Below are positions 9,072 to 18,311 of a DNA stretch of 64,000 nucleotides, one piece after another (positions within the stretch are counted from its first letter, which is position 1; each line of letters starts with the position of its first letter). The notes below the pieces were generated by a model. It did not search any database. It worked only from the letters and a program-made list of their open reading frames with translations, and had not been told where the DNA came from. Made by a program: the position numbers and the translations under genes. Source of the stretch: JALYOC01 sp036675345 (GTDB taxonomy: Bacteria; Myxococcota; Myxococcia; Myxococcales; Myxococcaceae); contig JAKFFE010000022.1 of assembly GCA_036675345.1 (NCBI GenBank), positions 124,001 to 188,000 of the forward strand. The letters are read 5' to 3'.

Positions 9072-10600
9072 GCGCGCGGCAGCCTTACCACGAAGGTGGT
9101 CCCCACCCCCGGGCTGCTGTCGCAGTGGATGGTGCCTCCATGCGCCTGGACAATCTGCCGGCTGACCGCCAGCCCCAGGCCGGTGCCCCGCTCCTTGGTG
9201 GAGAAGAAGGGTTCGAAGATCCGCTCCCGCACCGCGGGTGACATTCCCCGCCCGGTGTCCTCGAACCTCACCTCCACCATCCCCTCCGACTCCCCGGAGC
9301 GGACGGTCAGCACCCCGCCGGGCTCCATCGCCTCCCGGCTGTTGCGCAGCAGGTTCAAGAACACCTGGCGCAGCTGGCCCTCGTCCGCCTGGGCGGCTGG
9401 CAGGTCGGGCGCCAGCACCCGGTCCACCCGCAGTCCGGCCCGCTCCAGCTCCTCGCCAGAGAAGTCCAGGACCCGGTGCAGCAGCTGGTTGAGGTCCTCC
9501 GGCTCCAGGTGGGGGGTGGGCACCCGGGCCAGCCGCAGGTACTGCTCGGTGACCTCGTTGAGCCGGTCCACCTCCCGCAGCATCGCCGCCAGCAGCTCCC
9601 GGGTCTCGGTGGCCTCCTCCGGGGCGGCGAAGGTGGCGCGATCCAGCGCCTCCTGGAGCAGCTCCACGTTCAAGCCGATGGAGGAGAGGGGGTTGCGGAC
9701 CTCGTGGGCCACCTGGGCGGAGACCCGGCCCACGGTGGCCAGCTGCTCGGCGCGCACCAGCGCCTCCTGCTTCTCCTTCAGCTGCGCCTCCCGGTCCCGC
9801 AGGGCCTGGGCCATGGAGTCGAACTCCCGGGCCAACAGCGCGATCTCGTCCTGCCCCCGAAGGCCGATCTGGGTGCTGTAGTCGCCCTGGGCGATGCGGG
9901 CCACCCCCACCGTCAGGGTCTTGATCGGAGAGAGGGTGCGCGCAGCGATGGCCATCACCGCCAGCCCCACCCCGATCGCCAGCACCGAGAGCCCGAGGAT
10001 CAGCACCCCGCTGCGGCGGGCCCGCACCTCGGCCAGCTCCGATCGTTCGCGGATCCGGTTCTCCACCGCCGCGGCCAGAAAGCGCAGGTCCCGGTCGATG
10101 GCCCGCTCCTGCTGGTCCAGGGTCCGGGTGCGCTCCTGGATCTCCTCCGGTCCCAGCGGGGGATCGTCAAAGGTGGCGCCCAGGGTGCTCTCGTACTCCT
10201 GGTAGCGGCGCTGGAGGGTTTCCAGCTGGTCCAGTTGGGCGCGGACGAAGGGCCGTTCGGAGGGAGGGGCGAAGGAGAGCAGGGTGTCGGTCCGGTTCCG
10301 GGCGGAGCTGAGCCGCTCGGCGATCAAGGCCGGGAAGTACAGCTGCGAGAGCCGCCCCAGCGCGCGGCGAGTCTCCGGGCTGCGCTCCTGGAACACCCGG
10401 TCGGTGTCCCGCTCCCGGTTCTGCTGGAAGGTGATCAGCGCCGCCATGTCCTGGGCCACGTGGAGGTAGCCCTGGCTGATCACCTGGATCTCCAGCTGGT
10501 TCCCGCGCAGCTCCGCCACGCTGAACAGCGAGACCGCGCCGAAGGTGACCAGCACCACCGCGTAGCCAAGGAAGATCCGGGTGGCCAGGGACAGCCGCAT
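9068..10600 (-). CDS. Membrane sensor histidine kinase
   Basis: 510 residues. Order of parts: transmembrane segment near 5-27, a periplasmic helical sensor region with no recognisable ligand fold, a second transmembrane segment (LILGLSVLAIGVGLAVMAIAA), HAMP, a short coil, HisKA with the phosphorylated His in AHEVRNPLSS (about residue 297), and HATPase with DTGRGMS and GTGLGLAV G-boxes. The ATG at 10600 (MRLSLATRIFLGY) is preferred over an upstream in-frame start because it places the membrane segment at the N-terminus. No response regulator adjoins it; its partner gene is the coupled M16 peptidase. Confidence 0.93.
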   Translation of the reverse strand: MRLSLATRIFLGYAVVLVTFGAVSLFSVAELRGNQLEIQVISQGYLHVAQDMAALITFQQNRERDTDRVFQERSPETRRALGRLSQLYFPALIAERLSSARNRTDTLLSFAPPSERPFVRAQLDQLETLQRRYQEYESTLGATFDDPPLGPEEIQERTRTLDQQERAIDRDLRFLAAAVENRIRERSELAEVRARRSGVLILGLSVLAIGVGLAVMAIAARTLSPIKTLTVGVARIAQGDYSTQIGLRGQDEIALLAREFDSMAQALRDREAQLKEKQEALVRAEQLATVGRVSAQVAHEVRNPLSSIGLNVELLQEALDRATFAAPEEATETRELLAAMLREVDRLNEVTEQYLRLARVPTPHLEPEDLNQLLHRVLDFSGEELERAGLRVDRVLAPDLPAAQADEGQLRQVFLNLLRNSREAMEPGGVLTVRSGESEGMVEVRFEDTGRGMSPAVRERIFEPFFSTKERGTGLGLAVSRQIVQAHGGTIHCDSSPGVGTTFVVRLPRA

Positions 10601-10668
10601 TTGCGGATAGGAACCAGGAGCGCGCCGCCGTTGACCGCTCAAGGGGGCCCCCCTACGCTCCCCGGCGG

Positions 10669-11979
10669 TTGGGAGCAAAAGTCCGCGATCTCCGAGGGGA
10701 TTCTAGCCGACGCCGGGGCGCCTGGGGGCCCCATGTGCTGTGGCTGGTGACCCTGGCCGCAAATTCCGCCCTCGCCGCCGAGCTGCCGAAGCTGACCGTC
10801 CTCCCCTACGCCACCGCCCCCGGCACCGCTTCGGAGCGGGGGACCCGGTTTGGCGCCCTGCTGGGCGAGGAGCTGCTGACCCGCGACGGCCAGCTGACCC
10901 GGGTGGAGCCACCCCCGGCCGCTCCTCCCAGCCAGCGGGCGGAGGCGCTGCGGCAGCTGGCCCAGGGCCGGCGACAGCTGACGGGCGGGGAGTTCCAGGC
11001 GGCCAGCGTCAGCCTGCGCAAGGGGATCTCCCTGGGGCTGCTCGATCCGGTCACCGCCCCGATGGACGAGGTGGTGGAGGGCCTGGTCTCCCTGGCGGTG
11101 GCCGAGCTGCGGACCGGGGATGAGCGCCAGGCCCGCGCGGCCCTGGCCCAGGTGGTGCGGCTGGCGCCGATGCTGCGGCTGGCCCGGGGCAAGTACCCGC
11201 CGGTGGTGATCCGCGAGTTTGACCGCACCCGGGCCAGGGTCCTCCACGCCGGGATGGGATCGATCACCGTCCGGGGACCGCCGGGGAGCATCGCCTACGT
11301 GGACGGACGCAAGGCCGGTCCGGTCCCGGCGGTGGTCCGCGGGTTGCCCCCCGGCGCCCACCTGCTGCGCCTGGAGACGCCCGAGGGGCAGAAGGCGGGG
11401 AGGATCTTCGAGCTCTCCGAAAACAGGGCCGAGGTCACCCTCACCCCGGTTCCAATGGTGGAGGTTCCGCGGTTCGAGCCCACCCTGACCGCGGGAGACC
11501 TGTCCCGGCTGGCGGCCCATGCGGCCGCGGTGGGGGCGGACCTGATCCTGCTGGGGGCACTGGAAGAGCAGGGCGCCCAGGTCCGCGCCGGCAGCGCACT
11601 GTACTCGGTGGCCGCCAACGCGCTGCTCCCCCTCCCGGAGGTGCTGTTCGCGCCGGAGGGGGCGGGCGGGGCGGTGGCCGCGCTGACCCTGATGGACGCG
11701 GTGAGCGCCCGGGTGGGGGCCCCGCTGTCGGCGCTGGCGCTGCCGGTGGACCTGCTGCAGCGCGCGCCGCCCCCGGTCCGGGTCCAGGTCGCGCCCCCGG
11801 TGGTGACCCCGCCCCCGGCGCTGCCCCCTCCGCCTCCCTGGGCTGCCGCCGCCGGGCTGGTCCAGCAGGTGCCGTGGTGGGTGTGGGCCGGCGGCGCGGT
11901 GGTGGTGGGCGGGGTGGGCACCGCCGCGGTCCTCCACGCCTCCCGCCCGGTGACCGGCACGGTGGACGTGCGGTGGTGA
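10669..11979 (+). CDS. PEGA-domain envelope protein with C-terminal membrane anchor
   Basis: 436 residues from TTG 10669. The N-terminus has a basic region then LWLVTLAANSALAA, a likely Sec signal peptide. GTG 10735 would give a shorter version with almost no n-region. Residues ~70-165 are helical and repeat-like. Residues ~185-260 match a PEGA-type beta domain (GSITVRGPPGSIAYVDG). The C-terminus has a Pro-rich stretch and one transmembrane segment (WWVWAGGAVVVGGVGTAAVL). This layout is common among myxobacterial envelope proteins of unknown role. Its stop overlaps the GTG of the Kelch lipoprotein (GTGA), so the pair is coupled. Confidence 0.75.
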   Translation: MGAKVRDLRGDSSRRRGAWGPHVLWLVTLAANSALAAELPKLTVLPYATAPGTASERGTRFGALLGEELLTRDGQLTRVEPPPAAPPSQRAEALRQLAQGRRQLTGGEFQAASVSLRKGISLGLLDPVTAPMDEVVEGLVSLAVAELRTGDERQARAALAQVVRLAPMLRLARGKYPPVVIREFDRTRARVLHAGMGSITVRGPPGSIAYVDGRKAGPVPAVVRGLPPGAHLLRLETPEGQKAGRIFELSENRAEVTLTPVPMVEVPRFEPTLTAGDLSRLAAHAAAVGADLILLGALEEQGAQVRAGSALYSVAANALLPLPEVLFAPEGAGGAVAALTLMDAVSARVGAPLSALALPVDLLQRAPPPVRVQVAPPVVTPPPALPPPPPWAAAAGLVQQVPWWVWAGGAVVVGGVGTAAVLHASRPVTGTVDVRW

Positions 11980-13544
11980 GCCGCCGGTGGGTCAGCGCCG
12001 CGGCGGTGGGCCTGGGACTGGTGGCCTGCGCGCCGCGGGAGGTGCCGCTGCGGCTGGAGCTGGTGACCCGGCAGTGCGACGGCAGCTCCGGCCTGGACGG
12101 GGTCACCCACCTGCAGTTCCGGATCACCGGGGAGGGGATCGATCCGCCGCGGGAGGTGGTGGCGTTGGTCCAGAGCGGGGAGCTGCAGCTGCCCCAGGTC
12201 CCCGCCGGCCCTGCCCGGCAGATCGAGGTCCGCGGCTACGACGGCGCGCCCAGCTCCGCCGGCCGCCTGGTCTCCCGAGGCGTCTCCGCGCCGTTCGAGG
12301 TCCCCTCGGTGATGCCGCTGCCCGGGCAGCCGGTGCCGGATCAGACCGTGTTTCTCCGCCCGGTGGATCGGCTGGCCGCGCCCAATCTGTCGGTAGCGCC
12401 GGAGGCCTGTCAGCGGCTGGCCCAGGCCCGGGCCGGGCACACCGCCACCGTGCTGCCCGATGGCCGGGTGCTGATCGCCGGCGGCTATCGGGCGGAGGCC
12501 TCGGGCCTGCCGGTGGCCCTGGCCGAGACCGAGCTGTTCGATCCCCGCACCGGGGTATTCACCGCCGGTCCCCCGCTGGGGGTGACCAACGCCGCCGGGG
12601 GCTTCACCCCCTATCCGCGCGCCTTCCATGCGGCCACCGCGCTGCCCGACGGACGGATCCTGTTCACCGGGGGCGAGTCCTACGACGCCACCGGGACCGC
12701 CACCCGCCACGCCACCGCGCTGGTCTTCGATCCGGCCCGCGATCCCAACCGCTACGGCGGCTTTCCCTTGCGCGTCCCCCGCGCGCACCACGCCACGGCG
12801 GCGGACCCCCGGGGGAGGGTGCTGATCGTCGGAGGGGTGGACTCCGCGGACGCGCTGGTCCCCGAGCTGGAGTGGTGGGGCGGCGACACGGCCCAGACCG
12901 AGCTGGCGGACCAGTCGCTTTCCCGCCGGGGGATGTCGGTGGCCGCCCTGCCCGACGGGGCGGTGGCCATCGCCGGAGGACAGCTGGCCAGTGGGGTCAC
13001 CGATCTGGTGCAGTTCTTCATCTACGACGACGCCGCGCGCACCTTCACCAGCAGCCGGGTTCCGGCGCTGTTGACCCAGGCCCGCCGCGGCGCGCCGATG
13101 GTGCCCTTCGCCACCCCGGAGCAGCTGCTGGTGCTGGGCGGATTCGGAGACACCGACGACGTCCAGCCGGCGCCGCTGGGCTCCAGCGAGCTGCTCCAGA
13201 CCGCCAATCCCCCGGTGGTGCTGGAGGGGCCGGCGGTCACTCCGCGCGGGTTGCTGTGCGCGGTCCCGCTGGGGGACGGACGGATCCTCACCGTGGGGGG
13301 CAGGGGCCTGGACCTCAACTTCTCCCCGGTGGGCAGTGATGCGGTGGAGGTGACCACCCCCACCTCCAGCGGAGGTGCGGCGGTGCTGGGGTTGCAGCCG
13401 CTGCCGGTGGGCCGCTTCCAGCACACCTGCACCTTGCTCCCGGACGGGACGGTGCTGGTGCTGGGTGGGCTCTCCGAGGACTTCGCCGCCAACCTCGCGG
13501 TGCTGGGCGATGCCTGGGTGATCACGCCCCGGCCGAGGGACTGA
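11976..13544 (+). CDS. Kelch-repeat lipoprotein
   Basis: 522 residues. The GTG start overlaps the upstream stop and yields MSRRWVSAAAVGLGLVAC, a lipoprotein signal with the lipobox at LVAC. From about residue 145 there are at least five Kelch-type blades with the pattern H-T/A-A-T-x-L-PDG-RVLI-x-GG (for example GHTATVLPDGRVLIAGG, FHAATALPDGRILFTGG, FQHTCTLLPDGTVLVLGG). These predict a beta-propeller on the cell surface or facing the periplasm. Kelch lipoproteins are abundant in myxobacteria and mostly uncharacterised. A longer frame upstream is just the antisense-like reading of the PEGA gene's Gly/Arg-rich end. Confidence 0.87.
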   Translation: MSRRWVSAAAVGLGLVACAPREVPLRLELVTRQCDGSSGLDGVTHLQFRITGEGIDPPREVVALVQSGELQLPQVPAGPARQIEVRGYDGAPSSAGRLVSRGVSAPFEVPSVMPLPGQPVPDQTVFLRPVDRLAAPNLSVAPEACQRLAQARAGHTATVLPDGRVLIAGGYRAEASGLPVALAETELFDPRTGVFTAGPPLGVTNAAGGFTPYPRAFHAATALPDGRILFTGGESYDATGTATRHATALVFDPARDPNRYGGFPLRVPRAHHATAADPRGRVLIVGGVDSADALVPELEWWGGDTAQTELADQSLSRRGMSVAALPDGAVAIAGGQLASGVTDLVQFFIYDDAARTFTSSRVPALLTQARRGAPMVPFATPEQLLVLGGFGDTDDVQPAPLGSSELLQTANPPVVLEGPAVTPRGLLCAVPLGDGRILTVGGRGLDLNFSPVGSDAVEVTTPTSSGGAAVLGLQPLPVGRFQHTCTLLPDGTVLVLGGLSEDFAANLAVLGDAWVITPRPRD

Positions 13545-13578
13545 GAACCAGTCCCCCGGGGTCCAACGGGCTTTCGAC

Positions 13579-14652
13579 CTAGACCTTCTGCTCCGGCGCG
13601 CTCTCGGTGGAGGGCGCGGTCTCCGAAGAGGCCAGGGCGCCATCGACCGCGGGCTGGGCCGGGACGGCTTCGGCCGCCTCGGCGGCAGCGGCTTCGGCAG
13701 CCTTGGCGGCAGCGGCGGCGGAGGCTGCAGCGGCGGCGACGGCGCGGGCCTCGGCCTCGGCGGTGGCGGCCTCCTCCACCTTGCGGTCGGAGGCGGCGAC
13801 CTCGTCGGAGGTCAGCTCGGTGCGGCCCGCGACCGAGCCGGTCTTCTTCTCCAGCTCCTTGATCGCCCGCTGCATCAGGTCCCGCTCCAGCAGGGTGCGG
13901 TTCAGCCGCTTCTCCAGCGCCTTGAACTTGTCACGCGCCAGGTCCAGCTCACCCTTGGCCACGGTGTACACGCGGCCGCTGGTGTCCGCCTTGCCCTTGA
14001 GGCGCTTGACCTCGCGCTCCAGCTCGGCGGCGCGGGCGCGGTCCTTGTTGGACTGGTGCTCCAGCCGGGTCATCTTCTCGCGGTCCGCCTCGCTCAGCTC
14101 GCGGATCACGCGCTGGGGCTTCTGGACCTCGACCACCCGGGCCGCCACCGGGGCGGGCGCGGCGGCGTCCGGGCCAGTGGCCTCGGGCGTGGCGGCGTCG
14201 GGGACAGCGACCGGCTGGGGCGCGGCGGCCACCGGGGCGGGGCGGGGCTCACGGCGGGGACGGCCACCCTGGTCGCGCTCGGCGCGCAGCCGCTGCAGCT
14301 CGGTGATGGTGGAGGAGAGCTCGGCGCGGACGTGCTCCAGCTGCAGCGAGGCGCTGCGCTCCACCTCGGCGCGGGCCTTGACCAGGTCCTGGCCGTCCTT
14401 GTCCGACTCCCGCTGGTCGAACAGCTTCTTCTTGGTCTGCTTGAGCTGGTCCTTCACCTCGGACAGCTGCGCCCGGTGCTCCTCCAGATCGCGCTTGCGC
14501 TTCTCCAACTCCCCCTCGGCCAGGGAACGGGCCTTGGACTCCGCCTCCAGCTGCGCCTGGACGTTCTGGCCGCCCGTCTGGGGGCGGTTGAAGACCAGCA
14601 AAGCCACAGCAATGGCGAGAGCGACGGACACCACGATCAATGCAACGAGCAC
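13579..14652 (-). CDS. Membrane-anchored coiled-coil protein with Ala-rich tail
   Basis: 357 residues. GTG start 5-6 bases after a strong GGAGGAA site. One N-terminal transmembrane helix (LVALIVVSVALAIAVALLVF) is followed by two coiled-coil blocks (~32-125 and ~185-275) separated by a Pro/Ala linker. The C-terminal ~85 residues are extremely Ala/Glu-rich. Topology suggests the coil faces the cytoplasm, as in some cell-division or cytoskeleton-linked proteins, but this is inference from layout only. It is convergent with the Kelch gene. Confidence 0.8.
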   Translation of the reverse strand: MLVALIVVSVALAIAVALLVFNRPQTGGQNVQAQLEAESKARSLAEGELEKRKRDLEEHRAQLSEVKDQLKQTKKKLFDQRESDKDGQDLVKARAEVERSASLQLEHVRAELSSTITELQRLRAERDQGGRPRREPRPAPVAAAPQPVAVPDAATPEATGPDAAAPAPVAARVVEVQKPQRVIRELSEADREKMTRLEHQSNKDRARAAELEREVKRLKGKADTSGRVYTVAKGELDLARDKFKALEKRLNRTLLERDLMQRAIKELEKKTGSVAGRTELTSDEVAASDRKVEEAATAEAEARAVAAAAASAAAAAKAAEAAAAEAAEAVPAQPAVDGALASSETAPSTESAPEQKV

Positions 14653-14753
14653 GACTTCCTCCGGATAAAAAAAGCGGGCGAGAGTGCGCGATCCGCCGGA
14701 GGTGAGTCAAGGAAGCGTTCGACCTGGAGCGCAGGTCAAGCGAGCATTGCCCC

Positions 14754-15230
14754 ATGGGAGCACTGGCCTTCGTCTATCGCTGGGTGGTGGGGACCTGGGT
14801 GGGGGCGCTGTTCGCCTTTGGCGCCCTCTTCGCGCCGGCCCTGTTCCGGGCCATGTCCCCGCCCGAGGCCGGGGCGGTGGTCCGGCAGGTGATCCCCGCA
14901 CTGGACGCGCTGGGGCTGGGGGCGGCGGCGGTCGCCGTGGCGGCGGGGTGGCTGCTGGAGGGGGTGGGCTCGCGAAGGGCCCGGGCCCGCCTGGGGTTGC
15001 TGGCGCTGGCCGCGGCGCTGGCCGGGGTCAGCGCCGGCTGGATCTCCCCCCGGATGGCCAGCTTGAGGGAGCAAGCGGGCGCGGGCATCTCCTCCCTTCC
15101 CCGGGAGGATCCGGTGCGCCGCGAGTTCGGCCGGCTGCACGGCGCCTCCTCCGGGTTGATGCTGCTGGAGTGGCTGCTGGCCTCCGCGGCCCTGGCGTTG
15201 GCGCCGGTCCGGAAAGCGCGCCGGGAGTGA
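14754..15230 (+). CDS. DUF4149-like four-helix membrane protein
   Basis: 158 residues with four predicted membrane helices (for example YRWVVGTWVGALFAFGALFA and GLGAAAVAVAAGWLLEG). It ends with a loop holding EFGRLHGASSGLMLLEWLLA, which resembles DUF4149/TMEM205-type proteins. The H-G-x-S-S motif before the last helix is typical of the family. Function is unknown. Its TGA overlaps the GTG of the following glycosyltransferase, so the two are coupled. Confidence 0.75.
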   Translation: MGALAFVYRWVVGTWVGALFAFGALFAPALFRAMSPPEAGAVVRQVIPALDALGLGAAAVAVAAGWLLEGVGSRRARARLGLLALAAALAGVSAGWISPRMASLREQAGAGISSLPREDPVRREFGRLHGASSGLMLLEWLLASAALALAPVRKARRE

Positions 15231-16729
15231 TCAAGCCCAGCGCAGTGCTGTTGGGAGGGCTGGCGGTGGCGGTGGCGGTGGCAGTGTCCTTCGCCTTCGC
15301 CTACTCCGGCACCTCGCTGTGGCTGGACGAGGCCTACAGCGTGCTGCTGGCCAGGGCCTCCGCCGGGGAGCTGCTGACGCTGCTGAAGGCGGACAACGGA
15401 CCGCCGCTGTACTACGCGCTGCTCCGGGGCTGGATGGCGCTGTTCGGGGACGGGGAGCGGGCGGTGCGCGCCCTCTCCGGGGTGGCATACCTGGCCACCG
15501 GAGGGGTGCTGTTCGAGGGAGGAAGGCGGCTGTTTCGCAGCCCGATCGCCGGAGTGCTGGCCGCCACCCTGTTCTGGATCAGCCCGCTGGCGGTCCGGCA
15601 TGCCTCCAGCGCCCGGATGTACGCCTTGCTGGGCCTGCTCACCGCCGGATCAGTGATCCTGTTCCTGGGGTCCACCCGGCCCGGTCAGCCTTCGCGGACC
15701 CGTCTGTGGACGGGGGTGGGGTTGAACACCCTGGGACTGCTGGTGCAGTACTGGTTCCTGTTCGTCCTCTTCGCCCAGGGCGTCAGCTACCTGCTGCTGT
15801 GGCGCCGGCGGGCCCGGTGGCCGGTGCTGGTCCCGCTGCTGGCGCCGCTGGGGCTGTTCGGGGCGCTGTGGGGCTGGGTGCTGATGGCGCAGCTGGGGTC
15901 CGGCAGCTCCGCCTGGTTCCAGCCGGTGGACTGGCACGATCTGGTGGACACCTTCCTGGATTTCTACGGGTCCTGGATCACGGTGGTCGCCTTCGCCTTC
16001 TTCGGGTGGATCCTCCTGTTCCGGTGGAGCGGCCGTCCGGTCCTCCGGACGCGCGAAGAGCTGAAGGTTGTGACCGGTGCAGGCGAGGGAAGGGCACTGC
16101 TGCTGATCTGCCTGCTCTCGGTGGGGGTGCCGTGGCTGATCTCGCACCTCCAGCCGATCTATCTGGTCGGCCGCTACACCCTGATTGCCTTGCCGCCGTT
16201 CGCACTCTGGCTGGGAGGAGCACTGGGCCGGGCGGTGCAGCCCCGGACCGCGGTGGGGCTGCTGCTTCCCCTGCTGGGACTGCGGCTGCTGGCCACCCAC
16301 GGCGATCAGACGGCCTGGGCCCGGCGCGATCAGCTGGAGTCCTCGCGGGCCTCGGCGCGGCAACTGCTCACCCAGCTTCCTCCCGACGCCCACCTGCTCT
16401 ACACCGGGCTGGGCGGGGTCACCCTGGGCTACTACCTGGAGCGCGGTGGAAGGCCCTGGGCCCAGCACACCTTCCCTTCCGAGCTGACGCTGCACCCCGG
16501 TTGGTACGATCCCCGTCGCTTCGCCGAGGCGGCGCTGCGCACCGAGGCCGAGGCCCTGGTCCGCTCCCTGCCCCCTTCCGCCCAGCTCTGGCACATCCAC
16601 GAAGAGGGGGATCCGGCGGCCCGGATCCTGGAAGAGACGTTGCGACGGGCCCGGGGGCCGGCAGTGGGGGACCAGCCCCTCCCCGGCTCCTTTCACGATC
16701 GGGCCGTGATCTACGGCCCGGCCCGGTAG
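15227..16729 (+). CDS. GT39/ArnT-like membrane glycosyltransferase
   Basis: 500 residues. GTG start is within the upstream stop (GTGA). After the first membrane helix the first periplasmic loop carries WLDEAYSVLLA, the Asp-Glu pair expected for the catalytic loop of C-type glycosyltransferases. About ten further hydrophobic segments follow, then a soluble periplasmic C-terminal domain. These enzymes transfer sugars from polyprenyl-phosphate donors to glycans, lipids or proteins. The O-antigen ligase converges immediately downstream, suggesting a cell-surface glycan role. Donor and acceptor are not predictable. Confidence 0.85.
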   Translation: MIKPSAVLLGGLAVAVAVAVSFAFAYSGTSLWLDEAYSVLLARASAGELLTLLKADNGPPLYYALLRGWMALFGDGERAVRALSGVAYLATGGVLFEGGRRLFRSPIAGVLAATLFWISPLAVRHASSARMYALLGLLTAGSVILFLGSTRPGQPSRTRLWTGVGLNTLGLLVQYWFLFVLFAQGVSYLLLWRRRARWPVLVPLLAPLGLFGALWGWVLMAQLGSGSSAWFQPVDWHDLVDTFLDFYGSWITVVAFAFFGWILLFRWSGRPVLRTREELKVVTGAGEGRALLLICLLSVGVPWLISHLQPIYLVGRYTLIALPPFALWLGGALGRAVQPRTAVGLLLPLLGLRLLATHGDQTAWARRDQLESSRASARQLLTQLPPDAHLLYTGLGGVTLGYYLERGGRPWAQHTFPSELTLHPGWYDPRRFAEAALRTEAEALVRSLPPSAQLWHIHEEGDPAARILEETLRRARGPAVGDQPLPGSFHDRAVIYGPAR

Positions 16730-16735
16730 CAGACC

Positions 16736-18016
16736 TCAGCCCATCGACGGGGTGGTCTGGAAGCCGCGCGGCGCGACCGGCGCCGGTGCCAGCGCAGTGG
16801 AGGTCCTCATGCGGGCCACCCGCTCCGCGGCGGAGGCCAGCCCGAAGAGCACGTAGAAGTGGGGCGAGCTGCCCAGAAAGCCCGCGGAGAGGTTGCAGAC
16901 CAGATACCCGGCGCTGGCGGCCAGCAGCGCCCGGGCCAGCCACCCGGAGTCGGGATCATCGCCTCCCTTCCAGGCCCCCTCCAGGGACGCGCCCAGGAAG
17001 GTGAGGAACAGCAGGAAGCCGAAGATCCCCAGCTCGGCCAGCACCTGGAGGAACACGTTGTGGGCCTCGAAGGCGACCACCGCCTCGTGGGGGGCGTACA
17101 GCGGCCAGGCCACCCGGAAGCTGCCGGCACCCACGCCCAACAGCGGCTTGTCCAGGCTGATCCGGGAGGCCACCGACCAGGCGTGGACCCGTCCCATCGC
17201 CGCGGCGTCGGTGCGGAAGTCGGAGACCGACTCGGTGCGGTTCCAGAAGGTCTTGGGGGCGAAGATCACCAGGGCGATCACTGCCAGTCCCATCACCGCG
17301 AACCGGTTGGCCTTGGCCTTCCTCTCGCTGAGCAGGACCCACAGCACCATCGAGAAGGCCAGGCCGATGAAGCTTCCGCGGGAGTGGCTGAACACGATCG
17401 CCACCACGCAGAGGACGCCGGCCAGCGCGGCCACGATCTTGACCAGCAGCGGCAGCGGCTTGCGCAGCAGGAAGGCCGCGGCGATCGGAACGATGAACTG
17501 CAGGCTCATCGACATCCGGTTGGGGTCGGCGTAGGTGCCCACCCAGCCAGCGCGGTAGCCCTCCACCAGGTTGATCCCGGCCAGGTAGTAGCTGATCCCG
17601 CCGCGGGCGGTGAAGATCGCCCCCACCACCATCGCGAAAGCCAGCGCCTGCAACCGCTTGGGGGTGGTGACCAGGTTCACGATGGTCAGGTAGATCGCCA
17701 CGTACTTCACGCAGTCGATCGCCACCAGTTGGGTGTTCTCCGGGTGCAGCGACCAGGCGCTGGAGGCGGCGGTCCAGGCGGCGAACCCGATCAGCGCCCA
17801 ACCCCGGATCCCGTCGAAATAGATCGGCTCCCGGCGGCCCAGTCGGGAGAAGAACATCAGCCCCGAGGCGAGCGAGGAGGTCACCAGCGCGATCCGCAAC
17901 GGCGCCAGCTCCGGGAACCACTCACCGGGCGCGATGAACATCACCGCGGCGAATGTCACCAGGAGGCCAAAGGCCACCTTGTCCCTGCTCTGTTCATTGC
18001 CTGCTACCGCGACCAT
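16736..18016 (-). CDS. O-antigen ligase/polymerase family protein (Wzy_C)
   Basis: 426 residues with 10-12 hydrophobic segments. The family hallmark loop lies at FSHSRGSFIGL, and a large periplasmic loop contains RVHAWSVASRISLDKPLLGVGAGSF and FEAHNVFLQVLAELG. The H-N-x-x-L-x-x-x-A-E-x-G pattern is typical of the WaaL/Wzy C-terminal region. It would join polyprenyl-linked O-polysaccharide to lipid A core, or polymerise a similar glycan. WaaL and Wzy cannot be separated from sequence alone. It is convergent with the glycosyltransferase, with 6 bases between stops. Confidence 0.87.
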   Translation of the reverse strand: MVAVAGNEQSRDKVAFGLLVTFAAVMFIAPGEWFPELAPLRIALVTSSLASGLMFFSRLGRREPIYFDGIRGWALIGFAAWTAASSAWSLHPENTQLVAIDCVKYVAIYLTIVNLVTTPKRLQALAFAMVVGAIFTARGGISYYLAGINLVEGYRAGWVGTYADPNRMSMSLQFIVPIAAAFLLRKPLPLLVKIVAALAGVLCVVAIVFSHSRGSFIGLAFSMVLWVLLSERKAKANRFAVMGLAVIALVIFAPKTFWNRTESVSDFRTDAAAMGRVHAWSVASRISLDKPLLGVGAGSFRVAWPLYAPHEAVVAFEAHNVFLQVLAELGIFGFLLFLTFLGASLEGAWKGGDDPDSGWLARALLAASAGYLVCNLSAGFLGSSPHFYVLFGLASAAERVARMRTSTALAPAPVAPRGFQTTPSMG

Positions 18017-18250
18017 TCCGCCTCCCAGCGACCGACACGCCCAGTCGTCGACGCGGTGGCTGGAGCACGGCGCATGCCAGCGGAGGTCCGGGGCCCACTC
18101 TCAGAGGGAGGGCGCCGCTTGGGAGGGGCGCGGAGCGGGATTTCGGACAGTGGACGAGAGGAGCGGGGCGGTGGCTTTTTCAGGGAGGAGGAACCCGCGT
18201 GCCTGAAAAGGTTTCAGCCTGGGAAGGACGCTCCTCGCCACAGACACAAT

Positions 18251-18280
18251 GGCCGGACGCTCGAGGAGGAGCGCCCGGCC
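18251..18280 (-). terminator. GC-rich hairpin downstream of the DsrE-family gene
   Basis: The arms 18251-18262 (GGCCGGACGCTC) and 18269-18280 pair over 12 positions with one mismatch, around the 6-base loop GAGGAG. It lies 31 bases past the stop of the minus-strand DsrE-family gene. The U-tract is poor (ATTGTGT on the minus strand), so termination may be Rho-dependent or incomplete. The rest of the 295-base gap 18017-18311 shows no gene. Confidence 0.5.
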
Positions 18281-18311
18281 AGGGATCACTGCATGGGTCA
18301 CGCCGCGGCCT

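Noticed and set aside
11874..11975. Longer start for the Kelch lipoprotein
   Set aside because: It would add an Arg/Gly-rich leader before a clear lipoprotein signal; the GTG at 11976 overlaps the upstream stop as elsewhere in the window.
14667..14673. Seven-T run on the minus strand before the coiled-coil gene
   Set aside because: It lies just before the ribosome-binding site without a GC stem, so it is not a terminator.
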